Of a DNA stretch of 64,000 bases, positions 15,957 through 22,798 are shown in pieces. The notes under the pieces were generated by a model that had not been told where the DNA came from, made no database searches, and saw nothing but the letters and a program-made list of their open reading frames with translations. Source of the DNA: Butyrivibrio sp. (GTDB taxonomy: Bacteria; Bacillota; Clostridia; Lachnospirales; Lachnospiraceae); the NCBI RefSeq assembly GCF_015056685.1, contig NZ_SVFW01000004.1, positions 62,001 to 126,000 on the forward strand. Reading direction: 5' to 3'. Each line of letters starts with the position of its first letter. Position 1 is the first letter of the stretch. The position numbers and the translations under genes were made by a program.

Positions 15957-17459
15957 TTAAAGAGTAACGCCTCTCTTCCAAATTGCCATATCATGGAAGC
16001 CTGCTTCTTCACTCTTAAGCTTCTCTCCTGATGCTGTCCTTAATATCTTTTCAAAGAGCTCATCTGTAAGCTCTTCAAAACTGCGTCCTTCAAGGATCTG
16101 TCCTGCTCTAAAATCTATCCAATTACTCTTTTTATCTGCAATAGTGTTGTTGCTGGCTATCTTCATAGTAGGAACAGGGCATGCAAATGGTGTTCCTCTT
16201 CCTGTTGTAAAAAGAACTATCTGTGCACCGGAAGATGCAAGTGCAGTTGCTGCGCAAAGGTCATTACCGGGAGCACAAAGAAGATTAAGTCCGGTAACAT
16301 CAGTTCTTTCTCCATACTCAAGGACGTTCATAACAGGGAAATCACCTGACTTCTGGGTACAACCAAGAGACTTATCTTCAAGAGTTGTGATTCCGCCTGC
16401 CTTGTTTCCAGGAGATGGATTCTCATAAATAGGCTCGCCCTGCTTTGTGAAGTAATCCTTAAAGCCATTGATCATATTAACTGTGTCATTGAATTTCTCT
16501 TCTGAAACACATCTGTTCATAAGAATAGTCTCTGCACCGAACATTTCAGGAACTTCAGTAAGGATTGATGTTCCTCCGCACTCAATTATCCTGTCTGATA
16601 TTCTTCCAACCAAAGGATTGGCTGTAATGCCTGAGAAGCCATCACTTCCGCCGCACTTAAGGCCTATGATGAGTTTAGAAGCATCAACTTCCTCTCTTAC
16701 ATCGGAACTTGCTTCTTCGATTATCTCTTTTAACAGATTAAGTCCATCCTGCATCTCATCATCGGATTCCTGACATACAAGGAACTTAACTCTCTTGTCA
16801 TCAACTTCACCAATATATGGTTTAAGCACATCAATGTTGCTGTTCTCACATCCAAGGCCCAGAACAAGCACGCCACCGGCATTTGGATGATTTATAAGAT
16901 CAGAAAGGATTGTTCTTGTGTGCTCCTGATCATCACCTGTCTGTGAGCAGCCATAGTTATGTGTAAATGCCACAACTTCATCAACGCTGCCCTTTACATA
17001 AGCGCCCGCTTTCTCAGCAAGCTTAGTTGCTATATTGTTTACGCATCCAACAGTTGGTATGATCCAAACCTCATTTCTGATGCCAACTTTGCCGTTTGCT
17101 CTGACAAAGCCTTTAAATGAAGCTTTTTTTGAACCAACCATCGATTTTCTTTTTTCAAGATAATCCTTATCAGGCTCATATTTGTACTCGAGTATACCCT
17201 CAAGATTTGTCTTTACATCATGTGTATGAACCCACATTCCCTTTGTAATATCTTCTGTGGAATGTCCTATTGCGTATCCGTATTTAATAATATTTTCGCC
17301 ATTTTTGATATCTTTGATCGCAACCTTGTGTCCTGCCGGAACATCCTGTGCAATTACTATGCTCTCATCATCTGAAAGATTCAGTGTCTGCCCCTTAGCC
17401 ATAGGTTCAAGACAAACAACTACATTATCCTGTGGATGAATTTTTAAAAAGTTACTCAT
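15957..17459 (-). CDS. uxaA: Altronate dehydratase
   Basis: 500 aa. It dehydrates D-altronate to 2-keto-3-deoxygluconate, the third step of galacturonate breakdown. The N-terminal SAF-like domain (about 1-90, DNVVVCLEPMAKGQ) is followed by the large dehydratase domain: GCSQTGDD, LGLGCENSN, LKCGGSDGFSGITANP, GNKAGGITTLEDKSLGC and the FTTGRGTPFACPVPTMKI stretch, ending in KRGVTL. The conserved Cys residues fit an iron-dependent enzyme. I chose ATG 17459 because GGGAAAGGG precedes it; an in-frame ATG seven codons upstream has no ribosome site. Divergent from uxaC and sharing operators with it. Confidence 0.93.
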   Translation of the reverse strand: MSNFLKIHPQDNVVVCLEPMAKGQTLNLSDDESIVIAQDVPAGHKVAIKDIKNGENIIKYGYAIGHSTEDITKGMWVHTHDVKTNLEGILEYKYEPDKDYLEKRKSMVGSKKASFKGFVRANGKVGIRNEVWIIPTVGCVNNIATKLAEKAGAYVKGSVDEVVAFTHNYGCSQTGDDQEHTRTILSDLINHPNAGGVLVLGLGCENSNIDVLKPYIGEVDDKRVKFLVCQESDDEMQDGLNLLKEIIEEASSDVREEVDASKLIIGLKCGGSDGFSGITANPLVGRISDRIIECGGTSILTEVPEMFGAETILMNRCVSEEKFNDTVNMINGFKDYFTKQGEPIYENPSPGNKAGGITTLEDKSLGCTQKSGDFPVMNVLEYGERTDVTGLNLLCAPGNDLCAATALASSGAQIVLFTTGRGTPFACPVPTMKIASNNTIADKKSNWIDFRAGQILEGRSFEELTDELFEKILRTASGEKLKSEEAGFHDMAIWKRGVTL

Positions 17460-17489
17460 AACCCTACCCTTTCCCTGCATTCATGCAGA

Positions 17490-17515
17490 TGTAAGCTCTT
17501 TCATTTTCGCTTACA
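17490..17515. promoter_or_regulatory. Operator upstream of uxaA
   Basis: TGTAAGCTCTTTCA (17490-17503) and an outer GCTTACA half-site (17509-17515) make an inverted TGTAAGC-N12-GCTTACA arrangement directly downstream of the uxaA promoter. Confidence 0.65.
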
Positions 17516-17518
17516 TAA

Positions 17519-17547
17519 ATCATATCCGTAATAAACAATTTGGTCAA
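17519..17547 (-). promoter_or_regulatory. Promoter of uxaA
   Basis: Minus-strand TTGACC (17542-17547), 17-bp spacer, TATGAT (17519-17524), about 60 bp upstream of the chosen start. Confidence 0.75.
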
Positions 17548-17603
17548 CCGCTTTTTGGCTTTTTCGACTATAAAAGAAATCAAAATTTATGCCTTTTTAT
17601 CTA

Positions 17604-17632
17604 TTGTATTTAAAAAAGCCCTCTAGTATAAT
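17604..17632 (+). promoter_or_regulatory. Promoter of uxaC-lacI
   Basis: TTGTAT (17604-17609), 17-bp spacer, consensus TATAAT (17627-17632). The operator lies 12 bp downstream. Confidence 0.8.
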
Positions 17633-17644
17633 ATTTTTTGATTA

Positions 17645-17658
17645 TGTAAATGCTTACA
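17645..17658. promoter_or_regulatory. Operator upstream of uxaC
   Basis: TGTAAATGCTTACA, a near-perfect palindrome, sits between the uxaC -10 element and its GGAGGG ribosome site, at the expected start of transcription. Confidence 0.7.
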
Positions 17659-17702
17659 TATTTTTTTCAAAAAAATAATTATTATATAAGGAGGGTTATG
17701 AA

Positions 17703-19121
17703 ATGAAGAAATTCATGGATGAGGATTTCCTTTTACAGTCTGAACCAGCTAAAAAGCTTTATCATGACTATGCTGAAAACATGCCTATACTTGATTATCA
17801 TTGTCACATCAGTCCAAAGGAAATCGCTGAGGATCGTCACTTTGAGACAATCACACAGGTTTGGCTTGGAGGAGATCATTATAAATGGCGTCTTATGCGT
17901 GCATTTGGCGTAGATGAAAAATATATGACAGGCGATGCTCCAGATAAGGAAAAGTTCCTTATGTTTGCAAAGTGCCTTGGTAAGGCCGTAGGCAACCCAC
18001 TCTATCACTGGGCACACCTTGAGCTTAAAAAATATTTCGGTTATGACGGTGTTCTTAATGAAAAAACAGCTGAGGAAGTATATGATCTTTGCAACAAGGT
18101 TCTTCAGTCTCCTGATATGAGCGTTAGAAAGCTCATTAAAATGTCTAACGTTACTTTGATCTGCACAACAGATGACCCTATCGACACACTCGAGTGGCAC
18201 GACAAGATCAAAGAAGACTCTTCTTTCGATGTTAAGGTTCTTCCAGCATGGAGACCTGACAAGGCTAAAAATATCACAAAGCCTGAATTCACAGATTACA
18301 TTGCTAAGCTTTCAGAAGTAAGCGGTGTTAAGGTTGATTCTTTCAAATCCCTTAAGGAAGCTCTCAGAGTAAGACTTGATTACTTCGCATCAAAGGGATG
18401 TAACGTAACAGACCACGCTCTTGAGTATGTTATGTACAGACCTGCTTCAGATGAAGAAATCGAGGAAATCTTTGCTAAGAGACTTCGCGGTGAAGAGATT
18501 TCATATGAAGAAGACCTTAAATTTGAGACAGCATTCATGCTCTTTGAAGGCGAAGAAATCGCAAAGAGAGATTGGGTAATGCAGCTTCACTTCGGTTGCA
18601 AACGTGATAACAACACTCCTATGTATGAAAAGCTTGGTCCTGATACAGGATTTGATACTATCGGTGCATATTATCCAATGGGCGAGCTTGCTGATTTCCT
18701 CAACGCTCTTCATGTAAAGAACTCTCTTCCAAAGACTATTCTTTACAGCCTAAACCCAAGCGATAACAAGATCATCAACACTACTCTCAATGCATTCAAC
18801 GAAGGACCTGTAGTTGCCAAGATCCAGCAGGGAAGCGCTTGGTGGTTCAATGATACAAAGCTTGGTATGGAACAGCAGCTTGAATCAGTTGCAGAATCCG
18901 GCAACCTTTCAGGTTTTGTAGGAATGCTTACAGATTCAAGAAGCTTTACATCTTACACAAGACATGATTACTTCCGCAGAATCCTTTGCAATTATCTCGG
19001 AAGCCTTGTTGAAAATGGTGAGTATCCAGAGTCAGATCTTGATATTCTCGGAGAGATCGCTGCAGATATCTCATACAATAATGCTGTAAGATACTTCAAA
19101 TTTCCTTTAGAAACGAGATAA
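17703..19121 (+). CDS. uxaC: Glucuronate/galacturonate isomerase
   Basis: 472 aa, standard length. It isomerises D-galacturonate to D-tagaturonate (and D-glucuronate to D-fructuronate) in the cytoplasm. The N-terminal ILDYHCHISPKEIAED carries the metal-binding His pair of the amidohydrolase-like fold. ICTTDDPIDTLEWH, LPAWRPDK, MQLHFGC and GMLTDSRSFTSYTRHDYFRR are the family landmarks. Start ATG 17703 follows GGAGGG; an overlapping ATG five bases earlier is immediately stopped. First gene of an operon with the LacI regulator. Confidence 0.96.
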   Translation: MKKFMDEDFLLQSEPAKKLYHDYAENMPILDYHCHISPKEIAEDRHFETITQVWLGGDHYKWRLMRAFGVDEKYMTGDAPDKEKFLMFAKCLGKAVGNPLYHWAHLELKKYFGYDGVLNEKTAEEVYDLCNKVLQSPDMSVRKLIKMSNVTLICTTDDPIDTLEWHDKIKEDSSFDVKVLPAWRPDKAKNITKPEFTDYIAKLSEVSGVKVDSFKSLKEALRVRLDYFASKGCNVTDHALEYVMYRPASDEEIEEIFAKRLRGEEISYEEDLKFETAFMLFEGEEIAKRDWVMQLHFGCKRDNNTPMYEKLGPDTGFDTIGAYYPMGELADFLNALHVKNSLPKTILYSLNPSDNKIINTTLNAFNEGPVVAKIQQGSAWWFNDTKLGMEQQLESVAESGNLSGFVGMLTDSRSFTSYTRHDYFRRILCNYLGSLVENGEYPESDLDILGEIAADISYNNAVRYFKFPLETR

Positions 19122-19124
19122 TTT

Positions 19125-20147
19125 ATGAGCAACCAAATGACTATTTATGACATATCCAAAAAGGCAGGCGTTTCTATTGCTACCGTTTCAAGAGTTTTAA
19201 ACGGTAGCACCAACGTTAAACCCAAGACACGCAAAAAAGTCATGGATATAATTGAACAATACGGCTATAAACCAAATGCTTTCGCCAGAGGTCTCGGCCT
19301 TAACTCAATGAAAACAATCGGCATTTTGTGCGCTGACGCTTCTGACCTTTATCTGGCAAAGGCTTTATACTATATTGAGCAAAACCTGAGAGAAAATGGT
19401 TATAATTCTGTCCTTTGCTGTACAGGATATGAAATGGATTCCAGAAAAGAGTCCCTTAATCTTCTGCTCTCACAGCATGTGGACAGTGTCGTAATGGTCG
19501 GTTCAAACTTTATCATGAATAATCCCGAAGACAACATGTATGTCAACGATGCTGCCGCTTCTGTTCCGATAATGCTTCTTAATGCTGACTATGACTGCAA
19601 TAATGTGTATTGCACATTATGTGATGATTACAAGGCAACGCAGGATGCCACAGAGAAAATGCTAGGCGCAGGACTCAAAAACATCCTTTACCTTTACAAC
19701 AGCAATTCATATTCAGGATTAAAAAAGCTTGCCGGATATCAGAACGCTCTGTTGTCTCATGATATAGCAGTAAAAAAAGAGCTGCTTCAGTGTTTCAAGG
19801 GATCAAATGAAGATATAGACGGAGTTAAGAACTTTATTGAAAAGCTCTATTTAAAGGGTGTGAAATTCGATGGAATTATAGCAAGTGATGACTTTTTAGC
19901 TGTTGGTGCAATGAATTTTGCAAGAGCAAATAAGATCAAGGTTCCAACAGAGCTTCAGATCATTGGATATAACAATTCCATCCTTACTCATTGCTCTGAG
20001 CCTCCTATTTCTTCTATTGATAATCGTCTTGAAGATATGTGCATACAGCTTGTTAAGACCCTTATTGGAACCCTTTCTCAAAACGAAATGCCTCAGAAAA
20101 CTATTTTCTCCGGTGAACTTATTGAGCGAGGATCCACAAAACTATAA
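19125..20147 (+). CDS. LacI-family transcriptional regulator, likely of hexuronate genes
   Basis: 340 aa. Residues 5-56 are the LacI HTH plus hinge helix (TIYDISKKAGVSIATVSRVLNG, then YKPNAFARGL). Residues about 62-335 are a periplasmic-binding-protein-like effector domain. It starts 3 bp after the uxaC stop, with weak ribosome-site sequence, so translational coupling is likely. LacI proteins bind palindromes centred on a CG-like step, and the TGTAAGC/GCTTACA sites near uxaA, uxaC, uxaB and the transporter are the obvious targets. Inference: galacturonate or a pathway intermediate is the inducer. A CcpA-type role is less likely given its operon position. Confidence 0.88.
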   Translation: MSNQMTIYDISKKAGVSIATVSRVLNGSTNVKPKTRKKVMDIIEQYGYKPNAFARGLGLNSMKTIGILCADASDLYLAKALYYIEQNLRENGYNSVLCCTGYEMDSRKESLNLLLSQHVDSVVMVGSNFIMNNPEDNMYVNDAAASVPIMLLNADYDCNNVYCTLCDDYKATQDATEKMLGAGLKNILYLYNSNSYSGLKKLAGYQNALLSHDIAVKKELLQCFKGSNEDIDGVKNFIEKLYLKGVKFDGIIASDDFLAVGAMNFARANKIKVPTELQIIGYNNSILTHCSEPPISSIDNRLEDMCIQLVKTLIGTLSQNEMPQKTIFSGELIERGSTKL

Positions 20148-20148
20148 A

Positions 20149-20189
20149 AAAATAACCTCAGCATAGTTTCTATGCCGAGGTTATTTTTT
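20149..20189 (+). terminator. Terminator of uxaC-lacI
   Basis: AATAACCTC-A-GCATAG pairs with CTATGC-C-GAGGTTATT (one mismatch) around a TTT loop and runs into TTTTTT. It also lies just past the end of the convergent membrane-protein gene. Confidence 0.88.
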
Positions 20190-20203
20190 ATTATCAAATA
20201 GTA

Positions 20204-20698
20204 TCAAGCAGCTATTTCTGCTTTATTACCCTTAAAGAATGTTTTCATAATAGCTCCAAATACATTTCTTACCAGTGGTCCTGCAAAGAAAATCTGCCAG
20301 CAAAGTGCCATTGGGAAATTGAAAGCTGTTGTCTGAAGCCATACGCTAATAAATTCACTGCCTGCATTCTTGAAAAGAATTGTTGCTGCAAGGCTCATAA
20401 GTGGGCACATAAGGCATACAGACATTGATGAAATTGCAAGTATCATCATAATCATAGGATCTTTACCCGGAGTTACAAACCTAAAAGCAAGAATCTGAGC
20501 AAGTTTTCCTACAAATAAAAGTTCAAGTACTACAGCTATAGGCCACATAATAATAATTTCTCCAAATGCAGCAAGGAAAACAAAGTTTTGAAGACCGCCT
20601 ACACTTAGTGATATGTTGTAAACTATCATGGCATATACCATAACGAATGCCATTAAGGCAGTAAAAAACACATCCTGTAATTTGCTCTGTGGTAACAT
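20204..20698 (-). CDS. Small four-span membrane protein, DUF2798-like
   Basis: 164 aa from ATG 20698, chosen because GAGAGG lies upstream; longer in-frame starts lack a ribosome site. Four hydrophobic segments are visible (about 8-30, 38-62, 80-105, 118-140). The pattern with a conserved Met-rich first span (FFTALMAFVMVYAMIVYN) and PMIMMILAISSMSVCLMCPLMS resembles DUF2798 proteins, whose function is not known. No operon partner: mnmA ends 177 bp upstream. The C-terminus is short and basic (KTFFKGNKAE). Confidence 0.6.
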   Translation of the reverse strand: MLPQSKLQDVFFTALMAFVMVYAMIVYNISLSVGGLQNFVFLAAFGEIIIMWPIAVVLELLFVGKLAQILAFRFVTPGKDPMIMMILAISSMSVCLMCPLMSLAATILFKNAGSEFISVWLQTTAFNFPMALCWQIFFAGPLVRNVFGAIMKTFFKGNKAEIAA

Positions 20699-20778
20699 AA
20701 AATAAGTTCCTCTCTTTCTTAAATAGGGAAGACCTCTGTGTTGTTCGTTATCACCCGGCAAAGGATGTGCGTTTCCAA

Positions 20779-20843
20779 TAATACCTTGAAATCTTCAAAT
20801 CTTTTTTCAGCGATTTTCGATTATAACAGATTCCAAGGTATTA
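20779..20843. repeat. 15-bp inverted repeat in the leader of the DUF2798-like gene
   Basis: TAATACCTTGAAATC (20779-20793) and GATTCCAAGGTATTA (20829-20843) pair at 14 of 15 positions. The distal arm overlaps the promoter spacer, the proximal arm is in the transcribed leader. It may be an operator pair rather than an RNA hairpin. Confidence 0.45.
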
Positions 20844-20848
20844 TGTAA
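20820..20848 (-). promoter_or_regulatory. Promoter of the DUF2798-like gene
   Basis: Minus-strand TTACAT (20843-20848), 17-bp spacer, TATAAT (20820-20825), leaving a leader of about 115 nt. Confidence 0.6.
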
Positions 20849-20874
20849 GTACTTTTTGTTATAAAATTTATTCA

Positions 20875-21963
20875 TTATTCATTGGAAATAATTCCGCCGC
20901 CCAGAACATAATCTCCATCATATAAAACAGCAGATTGTCCCGGAGTTATAGCTCTTTGAGGCTCATCAAAAGTAAATATGGCACTGCCATCATTATTTAT
21001 ACTGCAAACTCCCGGCTGTTCCTTGTGTCTGTACCTGATCTTGGCGCTGCATCTAAACTCATTTTCAGGAGCCTCACCTGTTATCCAATGAAAATCTCTT
21101 ATGTGAACTTCTCTTTTAAACAGATCCTCATTGTCACCAAGAACAACCTGATTATTCTGAACATCAAGTTTTGTTACATATAATCTCTTTTTATCAGGAA
21201 TTCCAAGGCCGCGTCTCTGTCCTATGGTATATCCTATAATTCCTTTGTGCTGGCCCAAAACATTTCCGTTTATATCAACAAAATCGCCCTTTGGATACTC
21301 TTTTCCTCTATAGCGCTTTATCATAGCTTCATAGTCACCGTCTGGCACAAAGCATATATCCTGGCTTTCACTCTTATGAGATGTAACAAACTCTTTTCCC
21401 TCAGCAATTCCTCTCGCCTCTGTCTTGGTGTACTCACCAAGGGGGAAAAATGTATGTGAAAGCTGCTCTTCAGTAAGATCATAGAGCACATAGCTCTGAT
21501 CTTTATTTAAATCCTTGGCCTTAAGAAGATAAAAATGACCATCCTTCTCTTCTATTCTCGCGTAATGACCAGTGACAATGTAGTCAAAGCCCATTTCCCT
21601 TCCCTTTTGATAAAGGATATCGAACTTAAGATACTTGTTGCATCTGATGCAGGGATTAGGTGTCTCCCCTCTCTCATAGCTGCATACAAAGGGTTCAATA
21701 ACGTTCTCTCTAAACTCTGCTTCATAATGAAAGATCTGGTAATCAATCCCTAATCTGTCACACACAGCCCTTGCATCCTGGGTATCTGCAAGACTGCAGC
21801 ATGTATCAAAAAGGTCTTTTCCTACCATATCATTCTCATACAGGCGCATAGTGCAGCCCATACAGTCATATCCCTTATCTACCATAAGTGCGGCAGCTAC
21901 ACTAGAATCAACACCACCACTCATGGCAATCAATGCTTTTTTACTTAAATTACTGCTTGTCAT
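20875..21963 (-). CDS. mnmA: tRNA-specific 2-thiouridylase MnmA
   Basis: 362 aa. It thiolates U34 of tRNA-Lys, -Glu and -Gln using persulfide sulfur. The PP-loop SGGVDSS is at residues 15-21; the catalytic Cys residues are C105 in TPNPCIRCN and C204 in SQDICFVPDGDY. NKDQSYVL and GYTIGQRRGLGI are other hallmarks. It starts at ATG 21963. No neighbouring cysteine desulfurase is seen. Its promoter lies inside the terminator of mscL. Confidence 0.95.
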   Translation of the reverse strand: MTSSNLSKKALIAMSGGVDSSVAAALMVDKGYDCMGCTMRLYENDMVGKDLFDTCCSLADTQDARAVCDRLGIDYQIFHYEAEFRENVIEPFVCSYERGETPNPCIRCNKYLKFDILYQKGREMGFDYIVTGHYARIEEKDGHFYLLKAKDLNKDQSYVLYDLTEEQLSHTFFPLGEYTKTEARGIAEGKEFVTSHKSESQDICFVPDGDYEAMIKRYRGKEYPKGDFVDINGNVLGQHKGIIGYTIGQRRGLGIPDKKRLYVTKLDVQNNQVVLGDNEDLFKREVHIRDFHWITGEAPENEFRCSAKIRYRHKEQPGVCSINNDGSAIFTFDEPQRAITPGQSAVLYDGDYVLGGGIISNE

Positions 21964-22008
21964 AAATACTTTTCCTATCTAAATCTAAAAATCAGAAATC
22001 TCACTTAT

Positions 22009-22037
22009 ATTATAAAGAAATAGCCCTTATACAACAA
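22009..22037 (-). promoter_or_regulatory. Promoter of mnmA
   Basis: Minus-strand TTGTTG (22032-22037), 17-bp spacer, TATAAT (22009-22014). It overlaps the upstream terminator hairpin. Confidence 0.65.
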
Positions 22038-22054
22038 TGTACAAGGGCTACAAT
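22020..22054 (-). terminator. Terminator of mscL
   Basis: TAGCCCTTGTACA and TGTATAAGGGCTA (minus-strand reading) pair with few mismatches and are followed by TTTCTTT, 30 bp after the mscL stop. Confidence 0.7.
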
Positions 22055-22085
22055 ACAACATTTTTATCAAAAAGACAATTTAAAT

Positions 22086-22568
22086 TTAAAGCTCAGATGT
22101 GCAGTGAGGGCATCTGCTTGCCTCAATATTGATCTCACTCTTACAACGAGGGCAGATCTTAGTTGTAGGAGCAGCTTCCTCCTCTTCCTTTTTGATCTTA
22201 TTACTTACAGAATTCATAAATTTAACAAGAAGGAAAATAACAAAAGCCATCAATACAAAATTGATAACTACAGTAATGAATGTTCCATAGTTAAGTGTTG
22301 CCGCACCTGCCTCCTTTGCAGCTTCAAGGGTTGCATACTGTGATCCGTCAAGACTTACAAACATGTTGTTGAAGTCTATTCCCCCCGTCAAAAGACTTAT
22401 TATCGGCATGATAATATCATCTACAAGTGATGTTATTATCTTCTGGAAAGCACCACCAATGATAACACCGACAGCCATATCCATTACATTACCACGCATT
22501 ATAAACTCACGAAATTCCCCTGCAAGGCTCTTCCCCTTGCCTGCAACTTTTTTAATATCCTCTGTCAT
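22086..22568 (-). CDS. mscL: Large-conductance mechanosensitive channel with C-terminal zinc-ribbon
   Basis: 160 aa from ATG 22568, which follows GGGAGAA at good spacing; another ATG five codons upstream has no such site. MscL forms a pentameric channel that opens under osmotic downshock. The N-terminal helix EFREFIMRGNVMDMAVGVIIGGAF and the second span TFITVVINFVLMAFVIFLLVKFMN are typical. After the basic/acidic KKEEEEAA stretch comes a CPRCKSEINIEASRCPHC zinc-ribbon of about 20 residues. That tail is an addition to the standard channel and may assist oligomerisation or regulation. Confidence 0.93.
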   Translation of the reverse strand: MTEDIKKVAGKGKSLAGEFREFIMRGNVMDMAVGVIIGGAFQKIITSLVDDIIMPIISLLTGGIDFNNMFVSLDGSQYATLEAAKEAGAATLNYGTFITVVINFVLMAFVIFLLVKFMNSVSNKIKKEEEEAAPTTKICPRCKSEINIEASRCPHCTSEL

Positions 22569-22615
22569 TTTGTTTTCTCCCATACAATACTAATAATTTT
22601 AGTTACCTAAGTGAA

Positions 22616-22624
22616 ATTATAGCA
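22616..22624 (-). promoter_or_regulatory. Extended -10 promoter of mscL
   Basis: The minus-strand sequence TGCTATAAT is an extended -10 element about 50 bp upstream of the start; no good -35 is seen. Confidence 0.55.
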
Positions 22625-22651
22625 CTAAAAATTTGCCTTGCCCACTTGAAA

Positions 22652-22679
22652 TTGTGCGCCAATAAAAGTAAAATATAAT
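22652..22679 (+). promoter_or_regulatory. Promoter of tRNA-Gly
   Basis: TTGTGC (22652-22657), 16-bp spacer, TATAAT (22674-22679), about 19 bp before the tRNA 5' end. Confidence 0.6.
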
Positions 22680-22697
22680 AGTTGTGTGACAAGCAAT

Positions 22698-22768
22698 GCA
22701 GGATTAGTACATCGGTAGTATATTAGCTTCCCAAGCTAAGGAGGCGGGTTCGATTCCCGTATCCTGCT
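22698..22768 (+). tRNA. tRNA-Gly (anticodon CCC)
   Basis: 71 nt fold into a full cloverleaf. The acceptor stem is GCAGGAT/ATCCTGC, the anticodon stem TTAGC/GCTAA encloses loop TTCCCAA with anticodon CCC, and the T-arm is GCGGG-TTCGATT-CCCGT. The discriminator base is T and no CCA is encoded. It decodes GGG. It lies convergent to the last gene of the RiPP operon, 30 bp away; no tRNA-end repeat or integrase was found at the other border. Confidence 0.95.
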
Positions 22769-22798
22769 TTATATCTTTTTATGATATACATTTAATTA

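Noticed and set aside
22698..22768. tRNA-Gly as attachment site of a RiPP genomic island
   Set aside because: No duplicated tRNA end, integrase or transposase is visible at the far border near 36.5 kb, so there is no evidence of site-specific integration.
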